17,525 bases of DNA from Saccoglossus kowalevskii (lineage: Eukaryota; Hemichordata; Enteropneusta; Harrimaniidae): NCBI RefSeq assembly GCF_000003605.2, contig NW_003145271.1:1-17525 (forward strand). Reading direction: 5' to 3'. The translations under genes and the position numbers were made by a program. The notes below the pieces were generated by a model. It worked only from the letters and a program-made list of their open reading frames with translations, did no database searches and was not told the DNA's origin. Within the stretch, counting starts at the first letter, position 1. Each line of letters opens with the position of its first letter. This document shows, piece by piece, positions 8,742 to 17,525 of the stretch.

Positions 8742-9390
8742 GTAGGCATTAGTATATTGTTGTGATAGCCACAACAACCTAGCTTTGAGTAATAGGCATT
8801 ACTATACGGTTGTGATAGCCACAAAAACCTAGCTGTGGGTAATGGGCATTACTATACGGTTGTGATAGCCACAAAATCCTAGCTGTGGGTAATGGGCATT
8901 ACTATATGGTTGTGATAGCCACAAAAACCTAGCTTTGAGTAATAGGCATTACTATACAGTTGTGATAGCCACAACAACCTAGCTGTGGGTAATGGGCATT
9001 ACAATATGGTTGTAATAGCCACAAAAACCTAGCTGTGGGTAATGGGCTTTACTATATCTTTGTGATAGCCACAAAAACCTAGCTGTAGGTAATGGGCATT
9101 ACTATATGGTTGTGATGGCCACAAAAACCTTGCTGTAGGTAATGGGCATTACTATATGGTTGTTATAGCCACAAAAACCTAGCTGTGGGTAATGGGCATT
9201 ACTATATGGTTGTGATAGCCACAAAAAACCCTACTGTGGGTAATGGGCATTACTATATGGTTGTGATAGCCACAAAAAACTCAGCTGTGGGTAATGGGCA
9301 TTACTGTATGGTTGTGATAGCCACAAAAACCTAGCTTTGAGTAATAGGCATTACTATATGGTTGTGATAGCCACACAAACCTAGCTGTGG
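8742..9390 (+). repeat. Landmark block L, copy 2 (about 640 bp)
   Basis: Block L is an ordered string of about 13 distinctive monomers: CATTAGTATATTG, two TATACGG monomers, AAAATCC, CTTTGAGTAATAGG with TATACAG, ACAATATGG with GTAATAGCC, GGCTTTACTATATCTTT, GATGGCC with TTGCTGTAGG, CCCTACTG, a CTCAG/CCCAG monomer, ACTGTATGG, and CTTTGAGTAATAGG. AGTATATTG occurs at 7001 (truncated copy), 8751, 10407, 12263 and 17174. Spacings are 1750, 1656, 1856 and 4911 bp. This copy matches 10398-11040 at offset 1656. Confidence 0.88.
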
Positions 9391-9960
9391 GTAATGGGCA
9401 TTACTATATGGTTGTGATAGCCACAAAAAACCTAGCTGTGGGTAATGGGCATTACTATATGGTTGTGATAGCCACAAAAAACCTAGCTGTGGGTAATGGG
9501 CATTACTATATGGTTGTGATAGCCACAAAAACCTAGCTGTAGGTAATGGGCATTACTATATGGTTGTGATAGCCACAAAAAGCTAGCTGTAGGTAATGGG
9601 CATTACTATATGGTTGTGATAGCCACAACAACCTAGCCGTGGGTAATGAGCATTACTATATGGTTGTGATAGCCACAAAAGCCTAGCTGTGGGTAATGGG
9701 CATTACTATATGGTTGTGATAGCCACACAAACCTAGCTGTGGGTAATGGGCATTACTATATGGTTGTGATAGCCACAAAAAACCTAGCTGTGGGTAATGG
9801 GCATTACTATATGGTTGTGATAGCCACAAAAAAACTAGCTGTGGGTAATGGGCATTACTATATGGTTGTGATAGCCACAAAAACCTAGCTGTAGGTAATG
9901 GGCATTACTATATGGTTGTGATAGCCACAAAAACCTAGCTGTAGGTAATGGGCATTACTA
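9340..9960 (+). repeat. 352-bp heptamer tandem pair
   Basis: A seven-monomer unit is repeated with an offset of 352 bp. CACACAAACC, two 51-bp AAAAAACC monomers and two TGTAGG monomers appear from about 9371 and again from about 9723. In between are a CAACAACCTAGCCGTGGG monomer with AATGAGC and a normal monomer. At 12887-13240 and 14093-14450 the same series occurs, but the second heptamer changes to CAACAACC after one 51-bp monomer. Open frames at 9331-9528 and 9683-9880 on the minus strand are by-products of the 51-bp monomers. Confidence 0.82.
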
Positions 9961-10397
9961 TATGGTTGTGATAACCACCACAACCTACCTGTAGATAATG
10001 GGCATTACTATATGGTTGTAATAGCCACAAATAACCTAGCTGTGGGTAATGGGCATTACTATATGGTTGTGATAGCCACAACAACCTAGCTGTGGATAAT
10101 GGGCATTACTTTATGGTTTTGATAGCCACAAAAACCTAGCTGTGGTTAATGGGCATTACTATATGGTTGTGATAACCACAAAAACCTAGCTGTAGGTAAT
10201 TGGCATTACTATATGGTTGTGGTAGCCACACAAACCTAGCTGTGGGTAATGGGCATTACTATATGGTTGTGATAGCCACAAAAACCTAGCTGTAGGTAAT
10301 GGGCATTACTATATGGTTGTGATGGCCACAAAAACCTAGCTGTGGGTAATGGGCATTACTATATGGTTGTGATAGCCACAGAACCTAGCTTTGAGTA
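9961..10397 (+). repeat. Bridging monomers before block L copy 3
   Basis: About 9 monomers include ATAACCACCACAACCTACC at about 9971, a diverged relative of the 2531 variant, then ACTTTATGGTTTTG, TGTGGTTAATG, ATAACCAC, TGTAGGTAATTGG and GTGGTAGCC. The latter order resembles 7600-7850, so this is a shortened version of that module. Confidence 0.7.
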
Positions 10398-11040
10398 GTA
10401 GGCATTAGTATATTGTTGTGATAGCCACAACAACCTAGCTTTGAGTAATAGGCATTACTATACGGTTGTGATAGCCACAAAAACCTAGCTGTGGGTAATG
10501 GGCATTACTATACGGGTGTGATAGCCACAAAATCCTAGCTGTGGGTAATGGTCATTACTATATGGTTGTGATAGCCACAAAAACCTAGCTTTGAGTAATA
10601 GGCTTTACTATACAGTTGTGATAGCCACAACAACCTAGCTGTGGGTAATGGGCATTACAATATGGTTGTAATAGCCACAAAAACCTAGCTGTGGGTAATG
10701 GGCTTTACTATATCTTTGTGATAGCCACAAAAACCTAGCTGTAGGTAATGGGCATTACTATATGGTTGTGATGGCCACAAAAACCTTGCTGTAGGTAATG
10801 GGCATTACTATATGGTTGTGATAGCCACAAAAACCTAGCTGTGGGTAATGGGCATTACTATATGGTTGTGATAGCCACACAAAAACCTACTGTGGGTAAT
10901 GGGCATTACTATATGGTTGTGATAGCCACAAAAAACCCAGCTGTGGGTAATGGGCATTACTGTATGGTTGTGATAGCCACAAAAACCTAGCTTTGAGTAA
11001 TAGGCATTACTATATGGTTGTGATAGCCACACAAACCTAG
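10398..11040 (+). repeat. Landmark block L, copy 3
   Basis: This copy has the same monomer order as 8742-9390 (offset 1656) and 12254-12896 (offset 1856). AGTATATTG is at 10407, GGCTTTACTATATC near 10701 and ACTGTATGG near 10959. Small private changes are TATACGGGTG near 10513 and CACACAAAAACCTACTG near 10877, where the other copies have CACAAAAAACCCTACTG. Confidence 0.88.
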
Positions 11041-11560
11041 CTGTGGGTAATGGGCATTACTATATGGTTTTGATAGCCACACAAACCTAGCTGTGGGTAA
11101 TGGGCATTACTATATGGTTTTGATAGCCGCAAAAACCTAGCTGTGGGTAATGGGCATTACTGTATGGTTGTGATAGCCACAACAACCTAGCTGTGGTTAA
11201 TGGGCATTACTATATGGTTTTGATAGCCGCAAAAACCTAGCTGTGGGTAATGGGCATTACTATATGGGTTTTGATAGCCACAAAAACCTAGCTGTGGTAA
11301 TGGCATTACTCTATGGGTTGTGATAGCACAAAAACCTAGCTGTAGGTAATGGGCATTACTATATGGTTGTGGTAGCCACACAAACCTAGCTGTGGGTAAT
11401 GGGCATTACTATATGGTTGTGATTAGCCACAAAAACCTAGCTGTAGGTAATGGGCATTACTATGTGGTTGTGATAGCCTCAAAAACCTAGCTGTGGGTAA
11501 TGGGCATTACTATGTGGTTGTGATAGCCTCAAAAACCTAGCTGTGGGTAATGGGCATTAC
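11041..11560 (+). repeat. GCCGC and GATTAGCC module, indel-rich
   Basis: About 10 monomers begin with GCCGCAAAA/TGTGGTTAATG units (GCCGC near 11127 and 11227) and pass into the GTGGTAGCC, GTGATTAGCC (11418), ACTATGTGG (11458, 11508) and GCCTCAAAAA module. Relative to 13627-13820 one monomer is missing. A cluster of five one-base homopolymer length changes lies at 11266-11327, which is unusual for this array. Confidence 0.78.
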
Positions 11561-12253
11561 TTTATGGTTGTGATGGCCACAAAAACCTTGCTGTAGGTAA
11601 TGGGCATTACTATATGGTTGTGATAGCCACAAAAACCTAGCTGTGGGTAATGGGCATTACTATATGGTTGTGATAGCCACAAAAAACCCTACTGTGGGTA
11701 ATGGGCATTACTATATGTTGTGATAGCCACAAAAAACCCTACTGTGGGTAATGGGCATTACTGTATGGTTGTGATAGCCACAAAAACCTAGCTTTGAGTA
11801 ATAGGCATTACTATATGGTTGTGATAGCCACACAAACCTAGCTGTGGGTAATGGGCATTACTATATGTTTGTGATAGCCACAAAAAACCTAGCTGTGGGT
11901 AATGGGCATTACTATATGGTTGTGATAGCCACAAAAAACCTAGCTGTGGGTAATGGGCATTACTATATGGTTGTGATAGCCACAAAAACCTAGCTGTAGG
12001 TAATGGGCATTACTATATGGTTGTGATAGCCACAAAAACCTAGCTGTAGGTAATGGGCATTACTATATGGTTGTGATAGCCACATCAACCTAGCCGTGGG
12101 TAATGAGCATTACTATATGGTTGTGATAGCCACAAAAACCTAGCTGTGGGTAATGGGCATTACTATATGGTTGTGATAGCCACACAAACCTAGCTGTGGG
12201 TAATGGGCATTACTATATGGTTGTGATAGCTACCAAAAACCTAGCTGTGGGTA
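11561..12253 (+). repeat. Partial 24-mer block after hybrid monomer
   Basis: The block opens with the hybrid monomer TTTATGGTTGTGATGGCCAC at 11561. It then follows the order TTGCTGTAGG, CCCTACTG (twice), ACTGTATGG, CTTTGAGTAATAGG, CACACAAACC, 51-bp monomers, TGTAGG monomers, and AGCCGTGGGTAATGAGC. This is the same order as the first half of the two 1206-bp units at 12625 and 13830. It ends near 12240 (GATAGCTACCAAAAACC), where block L copy 4 begins. Confidence 0.8.
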
Positions 12254-12896
12254 ATGGGCATTAGTATATTGTTGTGATAGCCACAACAACCTAGCTTTGA
12301 GTAATAGGCATTACTATACGGTTGTGATAGCCACAAAAACCTAGCTGTGGGTAATGGGCATTACTATACGGTTGTGATAGCCACAAAATCCTAGCTGTGG
12401 GTAATGGGCATTACTATATGGTTGTGATAGCCACAAAAACCTAGCTTTGAGTAATAGGCATTACTATACAGTTGTGATAGCCACAACAACCTAGCTGTGG
12501 GTAATGGGCATTACAATATGGTTGTAATAGCCACAAAAACCTAGCTGTGGGTAATGGGCTTTACTATATCTTTGTGATAGCCACAAAAACCTAGCTGTAG
12601 GTAATGGGCATTACTATATGGTTGTGATGGCCACAAAAACCTTGCTGTAGGTAATGGGCATTACTATATGGTTGTGATAGCCACAAAAACCTAGCTGTGG
12701 GTAATGGGCATTACTATATGGTTGTGATAGCCACAAAAAACCCTACTGTGGGTAATGGACATTACTATATGGTTGTGATAGCCACAAAAAACCCAGCTGT
12801 GGGTAATGGGCATTACTGTATGGTTGTGATAGCCACACAAACCTAGCTTTGAGTAATAGGCATTACTATATGGTTGTGATAGCCACACAAACCTAG
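12254..12896 (+). repeat. Landmark block L, copy 4
   Basis: AGTATATTG is at 12263, GGCTTTACTATATC near 12557, and the CCCTACTG and ACTGTATGG monomers follow near 12740 and 12806. It matches copy 3 at offset 1856. The right half, from about 12625, is also the start of the first 1206-bp unit, so the two annotations overlap. The first monomer is fused to AGCTGTGGGTAATGGGCATTAG instead of the CTTTGAGTAGTAGG found before it in copies 2, 3 and 5. Confidence 0.87.
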
Positions 12897-13829
12897 CTGT
12901 GGGTAATGGGCATTACTATATGGTTGTGATAGCCACAAAAAACCTAGCTGTGGGTAATGGGCATTACTATATGGTTGTGATAGCCACAAAAAACCTAGCT
13001 GTGGGTAATGGGCATTACTATATGGTTGTGATAGCCACAAAAACCTAGCTGTAGGTAATGGGCATTACTATATGGTTGTGATAGCCACAAAAACCTAGCT
13101 GTAGGTAATGGGCATTACTATATGGTTGTGATAGCCACAACAACCTAGCCGTGGGTAATAAGCTTTACTATATGGTTGTGATAGCCACAAAAACCTAGCT
13201 GTGGGTAATGGGCATTACTATATGGTTGTGATAGCCACACAAACCTAGCTGTGGGTAATGGGCATTACTATATGGTTGTGATAGCCACAAAAAACCTAGC
13301 TGTGGGTAATGGGCATTACTATATGGTTGTGATAGCCACAACAACCTAGCTGTGGGTAATGGGCATTACTATATGGTTGTGATAGCCACAAAACCTAGCT
13401 GTGGTTAATGGGCATTACTATATGGTTTTGATAGCCACATAAACCTAGCTGTGGGTAATGGGCATTACTATATGGTTGTGATGGCCACAACAACCTAGCT
13501 GTGGGTAATGGGCATTACTCTATGGTTGTGATAGCCACAAAAACCTAGCTGTAGGTAATGGGCATTACTCTATGGTTGTGGTAGCCACACAAACCTAGCT
13601 GTGGGTAATGGGCATTACTATATGGTTGTGATTAGCCACAAAAACCTAGCTGTAGGTAATGGGCATTACTATGTGGTTGTGATAGCCTCAAAAACCTAGC
13701 TGTGGGTAATGGGCATTACTTTATGGTTTTGATAGCCGCAAAAACCTTGCTGTGGGTAATGGGCATTACTATGTGGTTGTGATAGCCTTAAAAACCTAGC
13801 TGTGGGTAATGGGCATTACTTTATGGTTG
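12625..13829 (+). repeat. 1206-bp 24-mer unit, copy 1
   Basis: This is a 24-monomer unit in direct tandem with 13830-15035. Paired landmarks at offset 1205-1206 are CACAAAACCT at 13387/14593, TGTGATTAGC at 13627/14833, TACTATGTGG at 13667/14873 and TTTATGGTTGTGATGG at 13820/15025. The one-base offset change comes from the A-tract before CCCTACTG, which has six A's at about 12734 and seven at about 13939. The order is TTGCTG, CCCTACTG, ACTGTATGG, CTTTGAG, 51-bp run, TGTAGG pair, AGCCGTGGG, TGTGGTTAATG, ACTCTATGG, GTGGTAGCC, GATTAGCC, GCCTCAAAAA. Confidence 0.92.
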
Positions 13830-15035
13830 TGATGGCCACAAAAACCTTGCTGTAGGTAATGGGCATTACTATATGGTTGTGATAGCCACAAAAACCTAGC
13901 TGTGGGTAATGGGCATTACTATATGGTTGTGATAGCCACAAAAAAACCCTACTGTGGGTAATGGGCATTACTATATGGTTGTGATAGCCACAAAAAACCC
14001 AGCTGTGGGTAATGGGCATTACTGTATGGTTGTGATAGCCACAAAAACCTAGCTTTGAGTAATAGGCATTACTATATGGTTGTGATAGCCACACAAACCT
14101 AGCTGTGGGTAATGGGCATTACTATATGGTTGTGATAGCCACAAAAAACCTAGCTGTGGGTAATGGGCATTACTATATGGTTGTGATAGCCACAAAAAAC
14201 CTAGCTGTGGGTAATGGGCATTACTATATGGTTGTGATAGCCACAAAAACCTAGCTGTAGGTAATGGGCATTACTATATGGTTGTGATAGCCACAAAAAC
14301 CTAGCTGTAGGTAATTGGCATTACTATATGGTTGTGATAGCCACAACAACCTAGCCGTGGGTAATGAGCATTACTATATGGTTGTGATAGCCACAAAAAC
14401 CTAGCTGTGGGTAATGGGCATTACTATATGGTTGTGATAGCCACACAAACCTAGCTGTGGGTAATGGGCATTACTATATGGTTGTGATAGCCACAAAAAA
14501 CCTAGCTGTGGGTAATGGGCATTACTATATGGTTGTGATAGCCACAACAACCTAGCTGTGGGTAATGGGCATTACTATATGGTTGTGATAGCCACAAAAC
14601 CTAGCTGTGGTTAATGGGCATTACTATATGGTTTTGATAGCCACACAAACCTAGCTGTGGGTAATGGGCATTACTATATGGTTGTGATGGCCACAACAAC
14701 CTAGCTGTGGGTAATGGGCATTACTCTATGGTTGTGATAGCCACAAAAACCTATCTGTAGGTAATGGGTATTACTATATGGTTGTGGTAGCCACACAAAC
14801 CTAGCTGTGGGTAATGGGCATTACTATATGGTTGTGATTAACCACAAAAACCTACCTGTAGGTAATGGGCATTACTATGTGGTTGTGATAGCCTCAAAAA
14901 CCTATCTGTGGGTAATGGGCATTACTTTATGGTTTTGATACCCGCAAAACCTTGCTGTGGGTAATGGGCATTACTATGTGGTTGTGATAGCCTCAAAAAC
15001 CTAGCTGTGGGTAATGGGCATTACTTTATGGTTGT
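13830..15035 (+). repeat. 1206-bp 24-mer unit, copy 2
   Basis: This is the direct tandem partner of 12625-13829. Private differences include AATTGGC near 14314, CTATCTG near 14752, GGGTATTAC near 14767, GATTAACC near 14837, CCTACCTG near 14851 and CCCGCAAAACC near 14941. It ends with the hybrid monomer at 15025, but is then followed by CACACAACCTAGCTGTGGTT rather than a third unit. Confidence 0.92.
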
Positions 15036-15490
15036 GATGGCCACACAACCTAGCTGTGGTTAATGGGCATTACTATATGGTTGTGATAGCAACAAAAATC
15101 TGGCTGTGGGTAATGGGCATTACTATATGGTTGTGATGGCCACAACAACCTAGCTGTGGTTAATGGGCATTACTATATGGTTGTGATAGCCACAAAAATC
15201 TGGCTGTGGGTAATGGGCATTACTATATGGTTGTGATAGCCACAACAACCTAGCTGTGGTTAATGGGCATTACTATATGGTTTTGATAGCCACAACAACC
15301 TAGCTGTGGGTAATGGGCATTACTATATGGTTGTGATAGCCACAACAACCTAGCTGTGGGTAATGGGCATTACTATACGGTTGTGATAGCCACAACAACC
15401 TAGCTGTGGGTAATGGGCATTACTATATGGTTGTGATAGCCACAACAACCTAGCTGTGGGTAATGGGCATTACTATTTGGTTGTGATAGC
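15036..15490 (+). repeat. Bridging monomers, homogeneous CAACAACC run
   Basis: About 9 monomers: two AAATCTGGCTG monomers about 100 bp apart (near 15096 and 15196), followed by several consecutive nearly identical 50-bp CAACAACC monomers at 15290-15480. The homogeneous run suggests very recent single-monomer expansion. It leads into the 601-bp unit. Confidence 0.78.
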
Positions 15491-16091
15491 CACAAAACCT
15501 AGCTGTGGTTAATGGGCATTACTATATGGTTTTGATAGCCACACAAACCTAGCTGTGGGTAATGGGCATTACTATATGGTTGTGATGGCCACAACAACCT
15601 AGCTGTGGGTAATGGGCATTACTCTATGGTTGTGATAACCACAAAAACCTAGCTGTAGGTAATGGGCATTACTATATGGTTGTGGTAGCCACACAAACCT
15701 AGCTGTGGGTAATGGGCATTACTATATGGTTGTGATTAGCCACAAAAACCTAGCTGTAGGTAATGGGCATTACTATGTGGTTGTGATAGCCTCAAAAACC
15801 TAGCTGTGGGTAATGGGCATTACTTTATGGTTTTGATAGCCTCAAAAATCTAGCTGTGGGTAATGGGCATTACTTTATGGTTTTGATAGCCACAAAAACC
15901 TAGCTGTGGTTAATGGGCATTACTATATGGTTGTGATAGCCACAAAAGCCTAGCTGTAGGTAATGGGCATTACTATATGGTTGTGATGGCCACAAAAACC
16001 TAGCTGTGGGTAATGGGCATTACTATATGGGTTGTGATAGCCACAACAACCTAGCTGTGGGTAATGGGCATTACTATATGGTTGTGATAGC
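15491..16091 (+). repeat. 601-bp 12-mer unit, copy 1
   Basis: CACAAAACCT is at 15491 and 16092, and TGTGATTAGC at 15731 and 16332, both 601 bp apart. The unit shares the second half of the 1206-bp unit (TGTGGTTAATG, GATGGCCACAACAACC, ACTCTATGG, GTGGTAGCC, GATTAGCC, GCCTCAAAAA, ACTTTATGG), the matching points in 13830-15035 being 898 bp upstream. This copy lacks two monomers (GCCGC with CTTGCTG and the second ACTATGTGG) present in copy 2. An extra G occurs at about 16028 (TATATGGGTTG). Confidence 0.87.
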
Positions 16092-16929
16092 CACAAAACC
16101 TAGCTGTGGTTAATGGGCATTACTATATGGTTTTGATAGCCACACAAACCTAGCTGTGGGTAATGGGCATTACTATATGGTTGTGATGGCCACAACAACC
16201 TAGCTGTGGGTAATGGGCATTACTCTATGGTTGTGATAGCCACAAAAACCTAGCTGTAGGTAATGGGCATTACTATATGGTTGTGGTAGCCACACAAACC
16301 TAGCTGTGGGTAATGGGCATTACTATATGGTTGTGATTAGCCACAAAAACCCAGCTGTAGGTAATGGGCATTACTATGTGGTTGTGATAGCCTCAAAAAC
16401 CTAGCTGTGGGTAATGGGCATTACTTTATGGTTTTGATAGCCGCAAAAACCTTGCTGTGGGTAATGGGCATTACTATGTGGTTGTGATAGCCTCAAAAAC
16501 CTAGCTGTGGGTAATGGGCATTACTTTATGATTTTGATAGCCTCAAAAACCTAGCTGTGGGTAATGGGCATTACTTTATGGTTTTGATAGCCACAAAAAC
16601 CTAGCTGTGGTTAATGGGCATTACTATATGGTTGTGATAACCACAAAAACCTAGCTGTAAGTAATTGGCATTACTATATGGTTGTGGTAGCCACACAAAC
16701 CTAGCTGTGGGTAATGGGCATTACTATATGGTTGTGATAGCCACAAAAACCTAGCTGTAGGTAATGGGCATTACTATATGGTTGTGATGGCCACAAAAAC
16801 CTAGCTGTGGGTAATGGGCATTACTATATGGTTGTGATAGCCACAAAAATCTGGCTGTGGGTAATGGGCATTACTATATGGTTGTGGTAGCCACACAAAC
16901 CTAGCTGTGGGTAATGGGCATTACTATAT
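16092..16929 (+). repeat. 601-bp unit copy 2 and 8971-bp partner
   Basis: The left part repeats 15491-16091 and retains the two monomers lost there (TACTATGTGG at 16372 and 16472). From about 16252 to 16881 the monomers match 7281-7910 at offset 8971, including the ATAACCAC and TAGCTGTAAGTAATTGG monomers at about 16640-16665. So this stretch belongs to two duplication series at once. Confidence 0.86.
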
Positions 16930-17525
16930 GGTTGTGATAGCCACAAAAAACCCTACTGTGGGTAATGGGCATTACTATATGTTTGTGATAGCCACAACAA
17001 CCTAGCTGTGGGTAATGGGCATTACTATATGGTTGTGATAGCCACAAAAACCTAGCTGTGGGTAATGGGCATAACTATATGGTTGTGATAGCCACAAAAA
17101 ACCCAGCTGTGGGTAATGGGCATTACTATATGGTTGTGATAGCCACAGAACCTAGCTTTGAGTAGTAGGCATTAGTATATTGTTGTGATAGCCACAACAA
17201 CCTAGCTTTGAGTAATAGGCATTACTATACGGTTGTGATAGCCACAAAAACCTAGCTGTGGGTAATGGGCATTACTATACGGTTGTGATAGCCACAAAAT
17301 CCTAGCTGTGGGTAATGGGCATTACTATATGGTTGTGATAGCCACAAAAACCTAGCTTTGAGTAATAGGCATTACTATACAGTTGTGATAGCCACAACAA
17401 CCTAGCTGTGGGTAATGGGCATTACAATATGGTTGTAATAGCCACAAAAACCTAGCTGTGGGTAATGGGCTTTACTATATCTTTGTGATAGCCACAAAAA
17501 CCTAGCTGTAGGTAATGGGCATTAC
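16930..17525 (+). repeat. Landmark block L, copy 5, runs off window
   Basis: From CCCTACTG near 16950, then TATGTTTGTG, CATAACTATATGG, AACCCAGCTG, CACAGAACC and CTTTGAGTAGTAGG, the order follows 8553-8760 at offset 8423. AGTATATTG is at 17174 (8751), and GGCTTTACTATATC near 17468 (9045). The copy is cut by the window edge after TGTAGGTAATGGGCATTAC. Confidence 0.87.

Larger units (their letters stand above)
31..17525 (+). repeat. Satellite array of ~50-bp monomers
   Basis: The whole interval is a head-to-tail tandem array with a period of 50-51 bp, about 345-350 monomers, all in one orientation and with no interruption by unrelated sequence. Nearly every monomer shows CCTAGCTGTGGG, then GTAATGGGCATTAC, ACTATATGG, TTGTGATAGCCACA and an A-tract. 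Most monomers differ from the consensus at only a few positions. Length varies mainly in the A-tract: five A's give 50 bp and six give 51 bp. The array runs off the right edge in mid-monomer. The orientation is given as + only because this strand was read. The size and nested duplications are typical of eukaryotic satellite DNA. The family is not one I recognise. Confidence 0.98.

Noticed and set aside
31-17525. CRISPR array (regular short repeats)
   Set aside because: There are no unique spacers between conserved repeats. The whole 50-bp unit is repeated and variants are point changes, so this is a satellite. No cas genes are present.

Overview
The window is one uninterrupted tandem satellite DNA array. 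From about position 31 to the right edge (17525) it is built of head-to-tail copies of one monomer of about 50 bp, roughly 345-350 copies, all in the same orientation. I find no gene, RNA gene, mobile element or CRISPR array. A kilobase-scale, AT-leaning (consensus about 42% G+C) array with higher-order structure points to a eukaryotic heterochromatic or subtelomeric/pericentromeric locus. I do not recognise the monomer family and cannot name the organism. The open reading frames that can be drawn through it (64-92 codons, on both strands) are artefacts of 51-bp monomers, whose length is a multiple of three.

Monomer: a perfect consensus copy sits at 784-833 (50 bp). Its landmarks are CCTAGCTGTGGG, the dyad GTAATGGGCATTAC, ACTATATGG, a second dyad TTGTGATAGCCACAA, and a closing A-tract. 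The common length classes are 50 bp (five A's) and 51 bp (six A's). Rarer classes are 48-49 bp and a 54-bp form with an extra TATA.

Layout: positions 1-30 do not match the monomer and may be the left edge of the array. Region I (31 to about 6640) carries variants such as TATGATTGTG, TAGATGTGGG, GGCCATAAAAACCTTGCTG and the 54-bp monomer. It is organised by large duplications at offsets of 1413 and 1812 bp, plus small ones of 203 and 250 bp. Region II (about 6640 to 17525) carries a different variant set (GCCGCAAAA, GCCTCAAAAA, GTGATTAGCC, CATTAGTATATTG, GTAATAGCC, CCCTACTG). It is organised by duplications at 352, 601, 1206, 1656, 1750, 1856 and 8971 bp. The same ordered variant strings recur at irregular spacing, so this is a patchwork of overlapping segmental duplications rather than one fixed higher-order repeat.

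The most notable points are: a 20-bp micro-inversion inside one monomer at 3893-3912, flanked by 5-bp inverted repeats; a chimeric monomer at three duplication boundaries (11561, 13820, 15025) that looks like a crossover scar; two conserved dyads in nearly every monomer; variant sites that repeatedly alternate CpG with TpG/CpA although the consensus has no CpG; and a cluster of five single-base homopolymer indels at 11266-11327 that may be a consensus error.
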